In this document: in pieces, positions 1 to 5,367 of the stretch
Numbering within the stretch: position 1 is the first letter of the stretch
Layout: each line of letters starts with the position of its first letter
NCBI GenBank assembly: GCA_009649835.1
Contig: PYCK01000084.1
Coordinates: 12,570-17,936, forward strand
Direction of reading: 5' to 3'
Source of the DNA: Candidatus Methanocomedens sp.
Lineage (GTDB): Archaea > Halobacteriota > Methanosarcinia > Methanosarcinales > Methanocomedenaceae
Length of the DNA: 5,367 nt
Made by a program: the position numbers and the translations under genes
The notes under the pieces: model-generated
What the model was told of the DNA's origin: nothing
Databases searched by the model: none
Seen by the model: the letters and a program-made list of their open reading frames with translations, nothing else

Positions 1-74
1 ACACCTTCCAGGGATTCAACGTCCATATCATTGAACAGGCTGCCCAGTTCAGATAACTTGATCTTTTTTGCCAT
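1..74 (-). CDS. cdhD: CdhD, ACDS complex delta subunit (corrinoid protein small subunit), 5' fragment only
   Basis: Only the N-terminal 24 codons lie in the window; the gene runs off the left edge. The visible peptide starts MAKKIKLSELGSLF and continues with a DMDVESLEG stretch, which I recognise as the characteristic start of archaeal CdhD. In the family, CdhD pairs with CdhE to form the corrinoid Fe-S protein that carries the methyl group between tetrahydro(methano/sarcina)pterin and the A-cluster of CdhC. The ATG is well supported by an archaeal Shine-Dalgarno sequence (AAGGTGG) six bases upstream. The gene follows cooC after a 54-nt spacer, the position expected for cdhD in Methanosarcinales cdh operons. 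No catalytic region is visible, so the call rests on the N-terminal peptide and gene order. Confidence 0.88.
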   Translation of the reverse strand, partial: MAKKIKLSELGSLFNDMDVESLEG

Positions 75-128
75 TGTGATTCCACCTTATTTCATCGCAT
101 GTCTTCAAATAATTGTAGATCTGTTCTC
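75..128 (-). other. cooC-cdhD intergenic spacer
   Basis: This 54-nt spacer holds the cdhD ribosome binding site. I see no stable hairpin, no T-rich run on the sense strand that would suggest an archaeal terminator, and no convincing TATA box. The two genes are therefore most simply read as cotranscribed. Two tiny overlapping start-stop units (ATGCGATGA and ATGAAATAA) occur at 87-100 but are too short to call genes. Confidence 0.5.
81..88 (-). promoter_or_regulatory. Shine-Dalgarno site of cdhD
   Basis: The sense strand reads AAGGTGGA and ends six bases before the cdhD ATG. It contains AGGTG, complementary to the 3' end of archaeal 16S rRNA. It is among the clearest ribosome binding sites in the window and fixes the cdhD start. 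Confidence 0.75.
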
Positions 129-878
129 TTAAATCCCCAATTTCATAATAATGTTTTCCATTTCAATCACCGCAGGTGATGTCTCGGAAAGTTCACTCAG
201 TGCCTTTCCATCCAGGTCGAATCTGGCAATATCCTCATCAAATGGTACCATGCCTGCAACCTCCAGCCCTAATTCCTGTGCATATTTATTAAGCCGCTCA
301 CGGTTTTGCGGTGTCACCTTATTGAATATCACATACATATGCCGTATCTTCAGGTCCAGTTCCTTTTCAAGGTCCCGTATCCGCTCGGCAGTCTGGAGCC
401 CACGCCTGGAACCGTCAGTCACCACAACAAGTTCGTCTACATCCCGGATAATACCCCGGCTCAGGTGTTCCAGGCCAGCCGCTGTATCAATGATCACCAG
501 GTCATAGTTCTTTATGATCCGGTCCATTATGTTGCGCAGCAAGTTGTTGGTAAAGCAATAACATCCACTGCCTTCGGGCCTGCCCATCACCAGCAGGTCA
601 TACCCATGCTGCTCAGCAAGTACACTGTATATCCTGGACTCCAGCAGCAGTTCCTTATCAGTATCCGGCGGCAGATTATCCCGCTCCTCCAGCAGGAACT
701 CCCGCTGGTCTGCCAGGGTCTCCTCAACCACATCCCCCAGTGCCTCCGGCAGATTGGAGTCAGGGTCAGCGTCAATGGCCAGGATGGTTGCATCCCTGTT
801 CACCAGCCAACGGATAAGCATGGCTGCTACAGCAGTCTTGCCTGTACCACCCTTCCCGGTAATTGCTACAACTTTCAA
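129..878 (-). CDS. cooC: CooC-type nickel-insertion ATPase (CODH/ACS maturation factor)
   Basis: This 249-residue MinD/ParA-superfamily P-loop ATPase probably drives nickel insertion into the C-cluster of CdhA and/or the A-cluster of CdhC in the cytoplasm. Residues 8-15 form the deviant Walker A motif GKGGTGKT with the signature lysine (K9). DADPD at 36-40 fits switch I, and DLVIIDTAAGLEH at 126-138 is the Walker B/switch II segment. C106 and C108 form a CxC motif where CooC proteins bind metal at the dimer interface. The start codon is TTG: it places the P-loop at the usual distance from the N-terminus, while the next methionine (M20) would delete it. No strong Shine-Dalgarno sequence precedes it. 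The gene begins 18 nt after the cdhC stop, in the same frame, so translation is probably coupled to cdhC. Whether it serves CdhA, CdhC or both cannot be read from sequence. Confidence 0.9.
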   Translation of the reverse strand: MKVVAITGKGGTGKTAVAAMLIRWLVNRDATILAIDADPDSNLPEALGDVVEETLADQREFLLEERDNLPPDTDKELLLESRIYSVLAEQHGYDLLVMGRPEGSGCYCFTNNLLRNIMDRIIKNYDLVIIDTAAGLEHLSRGIIRDVDELVVVTDGSRRGLQTAERIRDLEKELDLKIRHMYVIFNKVTPQNRERLNKYAQELGLEVAGMVPFDEDIARFDLDGKALSELSETSPAVIEMENIIMKLGI

Positions 879-899
879 GGCACTGCCCCAGGGAAGTTA
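879..899 (-). other. cdhC-cooC junction: TAA stop, 18-nt spacer, TTG start in the same frame
   Basis: On the sense strand the cdhC stop TAA is followed by 18 nt (six sense codons, no further stop) and then the TTG of cooC in the same frame. The spacer contains only a GGGG run about nine bases before TTG and no good match to the anti-Shine-Dalgarno sequence. A GTG two codons upstream, in another frame, meets TGA almost at once. Reinitiation by ribosomes finishing cdhC is the simplest model; stop readthrough would produce a CdhC-CooC fusion, but nothing in the sequence favours it. Confidence 0.65.
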
Positions 900-2300
900 T
901 TTCTTACTGCTGAGTATGATCTTGTCGATCGAAATCTTGGCATTCTTCAGGGTAACTTTTATACCACCGCTACCACTACCGCCAACCATGGGCGGGATGT
1001 TCTGCAGCATGGCAGGGTCGGGCATGCCAAATACCGGCATAGCTGTTGAAGTTACAGTTGATTCTTCATCCACTTCTTCATCCTCATCAGCACCCCAGTT
1101 CTTGACCACAGGATGATCTTTCTCTTTAAGGAATTCCTTCAAGGTGTCCAGATCCTGTGCATCCTCTTCTGTAGCCACTTTGTCCACGATATCTGCAGGG
1201 ATATCAGCCAGTACCTTATCCTTGAGGATTTTTGGCATCCAGACCACTCTGTTCCAGCCGCCATCCGCCTGGATGAACTTTGGTGAGCGGAAATAGTTGA
1301 CCCCAACACCCAAAAAGCCAATAACCTGTTTACCGCCGCCGGTCTGGCCAGCCATCGTACTGAATGCAAGCCCGTTAGGGGCCATGCCAGTGTAATCCCG
1401 GTCAACCCAGCCGATACCGTCAACTTCCGGCATATAGAATCCTACAACCTCGAAACATCCGCATGAGGTATGTGGAAACTCAAAGAAACTATGGATCTTG
1501 ATCCTGTTGTATTCGCCGCCAGAGAGTTTCTGAGCGACCTCGTTGACACCTGAGTACTCGCCGCCAATTTCGTCCAGTAGTTCGCCTTTTTCGATCGGGA
1601 ACTGGGGACCCTCAGGGTCTACCTTTGCTGCTGCCCTGCCGTCGAACCAGTTGATCGCACCACACAGTGCGATCCTGTCAGGGGTTATCACACATACACT
1701 GGTGGGTGCGAAACTCTGGCACAGGCTGCAGCCGTAGAAAGTATCCACGTCCTCATCATGGAGGTTGCGTGTCCTCTCGTCCCTGGAAGCATATCTCTCC
1801 ATTGCCTTTGCCAGTTCCTCTTCTACCTTCTCGATATCAGTGATATATGTGGCCTCGATCTTCTCTATAAATGGCAGTTCATTCCTGAACAGCATCATGG
1901 TGGCCTTTGCAATATGTTCAAAGGAATTGAGACCTTTCGCAATGGAATCCTTGTTGATCCTGAGCCATACATCATACCGCTGGTTCAAGTGCATAACACC
2001 CTGGATGTAATTCTGGAAATCATGGTTTCGCCTTTCGACAATGGCTTCCAGGTCAGGTTCCACCAGTTCTCCAGCAATGCGGTATATCATAGCCAGTGGA
2101 TAACGCCCTCCCTCTTCCATCTCAGAGACATCGGGACCGATAAGCGTGAATTTACCATCCTCTATCTCATCTATGCCCACTGCATTTACCAGTTCGAACC
2201 CTTTGGATTTCGGACCAGCCAGTTCAACATACATATCATCTTTACGGACCCTTTCCCCTTCGAACATAGGGGATATTTCAAACGGGAATTCATCTGCCAT
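897..2300 (-). CDS. cdhC: CdhC, ACDS beta subunit (acetyl-CoA synthase, A-cluster)
   Basis: This 467-residue protein is the archaeal acetyl-CoA synthase, which forms or cleaves acetyl-CoA from CO, a corrinoid-bound methyl group and CoA. Six cysteines, C191, C194, C203, C213, C280 and C282, reproduce the spacing of the A-cluster ligands of the Moorella enzyme (3, 9, 10, 67, 2): four bind the Fe4S4 cubane (with one bridging) and the Cys-Gly-Cys pair binds distal nickel. F197, six residues after the first cysteine, matches a conserved aromatic residue beside the nickel site. The bacterial N-terminal domains are absent, as usual in archaea. After the catalytic part comes an acidic stretch (404-416), a Met/Pro/Gly-rich linker (about 421-446) and a short basic tail (447-467). 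The ATG has the Shine-Dalgarno sequence GTGAGG eight bases upstream. It follows cdhB by 61 nt, and cooC follows 18 nt after it. Confidence 0.97.
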   Translation of the reverse strand: MADEFPFEISPMFEGERVRKDDMYVELAGPKSKGFELVNAVGIDEIEDGKFTLIGPDVSEMEEGGRYPLAMIYRIAGELVEPDLEAIVERRNHDFQNYIQGVMHLNQRYDVWLRINKDSIAKGLNSFEHIAKATMMLFRNELPFIEKIEATYITDIEKVEEELAKAMERYASRDERTRNLHDEDVDTFYGCSLCQSFAPTSVCVITPDRIALCGAINWFDGRAAAKVDPEGPQFPIEKGELLDEIGGEYSGVNEVAQKLSGGEYNRIKIHSFFEFPHTSCGCFEVVGFYMPEVDGIGWVDRDYTGMAPNGLAFSTMAGQTGGGKQVIGFLGVGVNYFRSPKFIQADGGWNRVVWMPKILKDKVLADIPADIVDKVATEEDAQDLDTLKEFLKEKDHPVVKNWGADEDEEVDEESTVTSTAMPVFGMPDPAMLQNIPPMVGGSGSGGIKVTLKNAKISIDKIILSSKK

Positions 2301-2308
2301 TATTAAAT

Positions 2309-2314
2309 CCTCAC
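2309..2314 (-). promoter_or_regulatory. Shine-Dalgarno site of cdhC
   Basis: The sense strand reads GTGAGG and ends eight bases before the cdhC ATG, giving good complementarity and spacing for archaeal initiation. It supports independent ribosome loading on cdhC after the 61-nt gap from cdhB. Confidence 0.65.
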
Positions 2315-2343
2315 ACTTCTTTTTTTATTGATCTTCCTTGCCA

Positions 2344-2360
2344 GTAATTCATTGTAATTC
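2344..2360 (-). repeat. Two direct copies of GAATTAC, 10-nt period
   Basis: The forward strand reads gtaattc at 2344-2350 and again at 2354-2360. An imperfect third unit (ataattg, 2364-2370) falls inside the cdhB stop region. The copies are short and AT-rich, so chance or slippage is quite possible; no function is proposed. Confidence 0.4.
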
Positions 2361-2361
2361 G

Positions 2362-2892
2362 TTATAATTGTGCCACAACCACATCCAGTGCCTTGATAAA
2401 ATCATCCGGTTTAAGGTTACCAAAAGATTGCTGGGCATTTGGATGATAGTGCCTGTCAATAGAGATTATCTTGATTTTTGTGAAATTCTTTAACGTGGAC
2501 ATCAACTGGCTGGCATAGTAGTACGTATGCCCGAGGAATATGGTTGTATCATACCCACCCTTGCCGTCGAATCCTTTCCAGTCAGGGTCTTTCAGGTATG
2601 AGACCAGTGCGTGCAGGTTGACGTAGGTGGCATCAATGCCTTCCTCTTTCAACCGCTTCAGGCTACTTCCTGTAGCAGCCACTGGTATGCCTTTTCCAGC
2701 CATGCTCCTGACAATTTCAATGACACCATCATCACCAGCCGCTGTTCCCACGATGAGCAGCGGACGCTTAGCCTTTGAAATAAACTTACCTGCCACCTCT
2801 GCTTTAACAGCTTTTGCCATCTTTGGTCCGGGAATATTAGCCCTGTCAAAGGGTACTGCATTTTTGGTGGTATCCAGTTCTTTAGCTGCCAT
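2362..2892 (-). CDS. cdhB: CdhB, ACDS complex epsilon subunit
   Basis: This 176-residue protein is the small epsilon subunit that binds tightly to CdhA to form the alpha2-epsilon2 CO dehydrogenase module. It has no cluster of cysteines (none at all are visible), as expected for a subunit without a metal centre. PLLIVGTAAGDDG at 45-57 is a Rossmann-like beta strand followed by a glycine loop, and GGYDTTIFLGHTYYYASQL (112-130) and IKIISIDRHYHPNA (140-153) are further family-like segments. Its exact biochemical role is unsettled; stabilising CdhA and an influence on electron transfer have been suggested for the family. I chose the ATG at 2892, which overlaps the cdhA stop as TAATG. An in-frame ATG seven codons upstream lies inside cdhA and would only add MQGGGRI. 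The overlap implies translational coupling with cdhA, fitting 1:1 stoichiometry. Confidence 0.95.
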   Translation of the reverse strand: MAAKELDTTKNAVPFDRANIPGPKMAKAVKAEVAGKFISKAKRPLLIVGTAAGDDGVIEIVRSMAGKGIPVAATGSSLKRLKEEGIDATYVNLHALVSYLKDPDWKGFDGKGGYDTTIFLGHTYYYASQLMSTLKNFTKIKIISIDRHYHPNAQQSFGNLKPDDFIKALDVVVAQL

Positions 2893-2894
2893 TA
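2890..2894 (-). other. cdhA-cdhB stop/start overlap (TAATG)
   Basis: The sense strand reads TAATG, so the last base of the cdhA stop is the first base of the cdhB start. A purine-rich AAGGGGG run ends ten bases upstream, within the last cdhA codons, and may act as a weak ribosome binding site. This is a classical termination-reinitiation arrangement and settles the cdhB start. Confidence 0.75.
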
Positions 2895-5270
2895 TTCGCC
2901 CGCCCCCTTGCACAGCCTTGGTACAGTTGTGGGCTGGAAGGATACATCGACCTTCCTGGCAGGACCTTCAAGTATCTTTTTCTTGTCCCAATCGATCTTC
3001 CATCCATGTTCCTCTTCCAGTATCTTAAGCAGCTCCTCCCTCTTTGCCAGGGGCAGGTCAGCTTCGCTTCTCACATAAATGTGCCAGTCATCAGGCAGTA
3101 CGCCCAGGTACTTCTCACTCAGTTCGATGTAATGGGTCAGCTTGATCATCCGTCCCAGGTTATTGTCACCTGGCCTGAAGCAGAGTTTAGCCAGCAGGGG
3201 CATGAGCTCTGCTTTATTTTCTGCTGATATCAGCAGATGTTCGGGTGCAGGTTCGACATTATGCACTGACCCGTCCCTCGCATCCAATATGTTCCACTTA
3301 TCCTTGTCATAGGGCTTGCCCGGGTATGCCCGCCTGTATTTGGGTCCGTGCGGTCCCAACACTACAGGTATACCAAGACGGTTACAGCCTGTACCAATGG
3401 AAAGTGCCTTCTGGGTAAATCCACCCCATGCCAGGCCCACGGCCCCTATTCTGTTCATTACATAATCTGCGATCTCTTCAAAGTTGCCGCTAATATCACG
3501 CCTGGCAAATATGGCAGCTACCTTGATAGTGGTGGCTGTTATGTGGGCGTTTGAAACACATGAACCGGTATTTAGCAGGTTACCTTTGAGGAACCCTCCT
3601 CCGTATCGCTCATACAGGGTCTTACCCTCGTCATCTTTGAACATGCCAATATCCATGGCACTGCAGCCTGATGTAACGACAATATAACTCCGCTGCAGCA
3701 TCTCCTCAGCAATCTCATATACATCGCGGCTTCCGTCAGGGTAGTTGGGGCAGCCAATGATGGCGACTATTCCAGGGGTGGTCCCGAGCACAAGGTTGAC
3801 ACCCTCTTCCCTTATCTCAGGGTCTCCTACCTGGCCCCGGCCGGTCCTGACCTTTCCTTTCTCCTCACGTATGACCTTCTGGGCGGCTTTCTCGATCACA
3901 TTCAATATCGGAATGTCCTTGGGACATTCAAATTCGCACCGTCCGCAGCCTATACATTTATCATGCAATTCCTCGAACAATGTCAGGTCGCCTCCTGCTG
4001 CGGCTTCCATTGCTATATCAATTTCAAGTCCCTGGGGGCAGCCTATTACGCATGCACCGCACTGGGTGCAGCTTGATGCCAGTTTCTTGAACTCATCATC
4101 ACTGGGCAGGGCAGTAATACCTTTTTCCTTGCGTATCGGCGCCATCTTCATGACAAGTTTCGGGGCCAGTTCACCGACTTTTTCATAGTCGAACATTACG
4201 ACACCGGGTTGGTCACCTGATACGAGGTCACTGATAATGTCATCAATATCATCATTGCTCCTGTCAGGCAGACCGTACATGACCTTATCATTGGTAGCAA
4301 TGACCGGAATATGAAGTTTACTGGTTTCCTGCATCATATCGGCCCTGATACATTGTTCATCCACAATTATCAGGTCAGGGATGCCTGAGCGGATGTATTT
4401 GAGCTGTTTTGACAGAGACCCCACTACCTTTGCCTTAGGATTGACCCGGGTCATGTCATGTGCCGTGCAGCACACGCCAGCTAATTCTATCTTATCAAAC
4501 AGGTCATGCTCTTCCATATAATCCATAATATATGTGACAGCAGCCACATTATGGCCTATACATAAAAGCACTGGTTTGGTGGAATCAATTAAACCCATAC
4601 CCATTTCGGCCAGTGGAGCATCGGCCTGGCTTTTTGGCATATCCAGGCAGGATATCTGGATAATATCAGATACTTCCATGCCAAGATGGTCCACCATACC
4701 TGCATGCAGGGCTTTGGATTCAAAGTCTATGGCACTCCCCTCCTGTCCAATGTGGGTCGTGGCCAGCAGTTGTGTTATCTGCTCTTCCACATAGTCCAGT
4801 ACAGGGACGAAATCACCAATGGTCTCTGGTTCAATACCCATTATAGTCTGGGTGAGTGGTGCTTTTATGTTACTGGGCCCTACATCGATAGGATAGTCCG
4901 CTCCAAAACGCTTGATAAGATGGTTTAACAGGTGTCTGCCGTGGCCCGCGTGGGCGGCTGCACCTGTTAAGGTCCTGAGCATAGCTTCACGGGCCTGTTG
5001 GGCTTCCATGTTGATGCCGCAGGCACCTTCCTTATTGCCTGTCAGGTCACACTTGCCATAGGTGCAGTAACAGCACATATCGCAAATAGGTGAATAAACG
5101 GGTTCGTACCGCTTAAGCAGCCTCATGTCCCAATCCCGCAGTTTATGTATCTCGGGTGCAGGTGTCGGACCTTGTGGCTCATCGTCTTTATCAGAAGATG
5201 TTACCTTGCCTATGTTTATCTGGACGTTTTCCAGACCTTCTATGGTAAATTTGCCTTTTTTAATAACCAT
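2892..5270 (-). CDS. cdhA: CdhA, ACDS complex alpha subunit (Ni-Fe CO dehydrogenase)
   Basis: This 792-residue subunit interconverts CO and CO2 at the Ni-Fe-S C-cluster and exchanges electrons with ferredoxin. The N-terminal cysteines C63, C66, C67, C69, C74 and C84 fit the D-cluster and B-cluster. A histidine-rich AHAGHGRH segment (106-113) fits the proton-relay region. C-cluster ligand candidates are H240, C268 (or C267), C307, C507 (GCPN), C536 (GCSAMD) and C571 (GSCVSN); K621 in FTQKALSIG matches the conserved catalytic lysine. Between C307 and C507 sits a ferredoxin-like insert with two CxxCxxCxxxCP motifs (C401/404/407/411 and C439/442/445/449). These are the E and F clusters of archaeal CdhA and are missing from the bacterial monofunctional enzyme. 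The length is normal for the archaeal family (about 800 residues). The ATG is preceded by AAGGAG with a rather long 12-nt gap. The gene opens the operon and overlaps cdhB by one base. Confidence 0.97.
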   Translation of the reverse strand: MVIKKGKFTIEGLENVQINIGKVTSSDKDDEPQGPTPAPEIHKLRDWDMRLLKRYEPVYSPICDMCCYCTYGKCDLTGNKEGACGINMEAQQAREAMLRTLTGAAAHAGHGRHLLNHLIKRFGADYPIDVGPSNIKAPLTQTIMGIEPETIGDFVPVLDYVEEQITQLLATTHIGQEGSAIDFESKALHAGMVDHLGMEVSDIIQISCLDMPKSQADAPLAEMGMGLIDSTKPVLLCIGHNVAAVTYIMDYMEEHDLFDKIELAGVCCTAHDMTRVNPKAKVVGSLSKQLKYIRSGIPDLIIVDEQCIRADMMQETSKLHIPVIATNDKVMYGLPDRSNDDIDDIISDLVSGDQPGVVMFDYEKVGELAPKLVMKMAPIRKEKGITALPSDDEFKKLASSCTQCGACVIGCPQGLEIDIAMEAAAGGDLTLFEELHDKCIGCGRCEFECPKDIPILNVIEKAAQKVIREEKGKVRTGRGQVGDPEIREEGVNLVLGTTPGIVAIIGCPNYPDGSRDVYEIAEEMLQRSYIVVTSGCSAMDIGMFKDDEGKTLYERYGGGFLKGNLLNTGSCVSNAHITATTIKVAAIFARRDISGNFEEIADYVMNRIGAVGLAWGGFTQKALSIGTGCNRLGIPVVLGPHGPKYRRAYPGKPYDKDKWNILDARDGSVHNVEPAPEHLLISAENKAELMPLLAKLCFRPGDNNLGRMIKLTHYIELSEKYLGVLPDDWHIYVRSEADLPLAKREELLKILEEEHGWKIDWDKKKILEGPARKVDVSFQPTTVPRLCKGAGE

Positions 5271-5282
5271 TGGGGGTATGCT

Positions 5283-5288
5283 CTCCTT
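5283..5288 (-). promoter_or_regulatory. Shine-Dalgarno site of cdhA
   Basis: The sense strand reads AAGGAG, separated from the cdhA ATG by 12 nt. This is longer than the 6-8 nt seen for cdhC and cdhD. No in-frame ATG, GTG or TTG lies closer to it, so the assigned start stands. Confidence 0.6.
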
Positions 5289-5319
5289 TATTTGGTCAGG
5301 TATATTTACAATAAATCTA

Positions 5320-5342
5320 CAATATTCTAAAGTTCAATATTC
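5320..5342 (-). repeat. Direct repeat of GAATATTG upstream of cdhA
   Basis: The forward strand carries caatattc at 5320-5327 and 5335-5342, a 15-nt period; each copy has the palindromic core AATATT. Two same-face half-palindromes upstream of the first gene could be an operator, but in such AT-rich DNA chance is a real alternative. Confidence 0.35.
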
Positions 5343-5367
5343 CAACTATAATACTAAGTAAATATAT

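Larger units (their letters stand above)
2301..2361 (-). other. cdhB-cdhC intergenic spacer with short tandem repeats
   Basis: This 61-nt AT-rich spacer is the longest gap inside the operon. Just after the cdhB stop the sense strand carries GAATTAC twice at a 10-nt period (2354-2360 and 2344-2350). It then has a run of seven A (forward T run near 2320-2327) and the cdhC ribosome binding site. The homopolymer run is A on the sense strand, so it is not a U-tract terminator for this operon. No hairpin or convincing TATA box was found. Confidence 0.5.
5271..5367 (-). promoter_or_regulatory. AT-rich upstream region of the cdh operon (promoter and/or 5' leader, incomplete)
   Basis: The 97 nt before cdhA are strongly AT-rich compared with the coding regions. 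Several sense-strand stretches could serve as an archaeal TATA box: TTTAGAATATTG (5331-5320), ATTATAG around 5350, and ATATATTTA at the window edge. None has a clear adjacent BRE, so I do not choose one. TAAATATAC (5308-5300) is too close: a start about 25 nt downstream would remove the ribosome binding site. Long 5' leaders that control cdh expression are known in Methanosarcina, so the true promoter may lie outside the window. No coding sequence is seen here. Confidence 0.45.

Noticed and set aside
87..100. Two tiny overlapping start-stop units between cooC and cdhD
   Set aside because: ATGCGATGA and ATGAAATAA encode only two residues each and have no dedicated ribosome binding site. Such units are expected by chance.
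306..1049. Long plus-strand open frame (247 codons) opposite cooC and the 3' end of cdhC
   Set aside because: It spans two well-supported minus-strand genes and their junction, its product has no recognisable motif or domain, and it lacks a convincing ribosome binding site. It is a shadow frame.
1758..2306. Plus-strand open frame (182 codons) opposite the 5' half of cdhC
   Set aside because: It is wholly antisense to cdhC, with a composition typical of a complementary-frame artefact and no recognisable domain.
2317..2330. T-run on the plus strand between cdhC and cdhB as a terminator
   Set aside because: On the transcribed sense strand it is an A-run, and no hairpin is present. There is no plus-strand gene here that it could terminate.
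2893..2913. Seven-residue upstream extension of CdhB (MQGGGRI)
   Set aside because: The upstream ATG lies inside cdhA, and the extension is not typical of the family. The TAATG overlap start gives the normal length.
3745..4188. Plus-strand open frame (147 codons) opposite the ferredoxin-like part of cdhA
   Set aside because: It is antisense to a region with two intact CxxCxxCxxxCP motifs. The Ser/Pro-rich translation is what the complement of such coding sequence gives.
5300..5308. TAAATATAC as the cdhA TATA box
   Set aside because: A transcript starting about 25 nt downstream would begin after the AAGGAG ribosome binding site, so this is unlikely to be the operative promoter.
1..5367. CRISPR arrays, tRNA or rRNA genes, insertion sequences, attachment sites
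   Set aside because: Nearly all of the window is accounted for by five collinear metabolic genes. No spaced repeat arrays, cloverleaf-like segments, transposase motifs or terminal inverted repeats were seen.

Overview
The window is most of a canonical archaeal cdh operon, the genes for the acetyl-CoA decarbonylase/synthase (ACDS) complex. All genes lie on the minus strand, so transcription runs from high to low coordinates: a 97-nt AT-rich upstream region (5271-5367), cdhA (2892-5270), cdhB (2362-2892), cdhC (897-2300), a cooC-type nickel-insertion ATPase gene (129-878), and the first 24 codons of cdhD (74 down to 1, cut by the window edge). cdhE would be expected beyond the left edge.

The gene order cdhA-cdhB-cdhC-cooC-cdhD is the layout known from Methanosarcinales. 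CdhA carries the two extra ferredoxin-type clusters of archaeal CODH. CdhC is the short archaeal acetyl-CoA synthase without the N-terminal domains of the bacterial enzyme. Archaeal-type Shine-Dalgarno sequences (AAGGTGG, GTGAGG) are present. The source is therefore a euryarchaeon, most likely a methanogen or ANME-2-type methanotroph of the Methanosarcinales. The genus cannot be fixed from this window alone.

The products act together as follows. CdhA with CdhB (alpha-epsilon) interconverts CO and CO2 at a Ni-Fe-S C-cluster and exchanges electrons with ferredoxin. CdhC makes or breaks the acetyl C-C and C-S bonds at the Ni-containing A-cluster. CdhD with CdhE (corrinoid Fe-S protein) passes the methyl group between CdhC and tetrahydro(methano/sarcina)pterin. 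The CooC-like ATPase presumably loads nickel into CdhA and/or CdhC. The complex can run towards acetyl-CoA synthesis or acetyl-CoA cleavage; the sequence does not tell which.

Every diagnostic metal-ligand residue looked for is present, and no frameshift, insertion or mobile element was seen. I see no undescribed system here. The points worth a second look are small: a TTG-initiated cooC lying in frame 18 nt behind the cdhC stop; a short peptide motif shared by the CdhA N-terminus and the CdhC C-terminus; uneven gene spacing that parallels subunit partnership; and short AT-rich repeats upstream of cdhA and between cdhB and cdhC.
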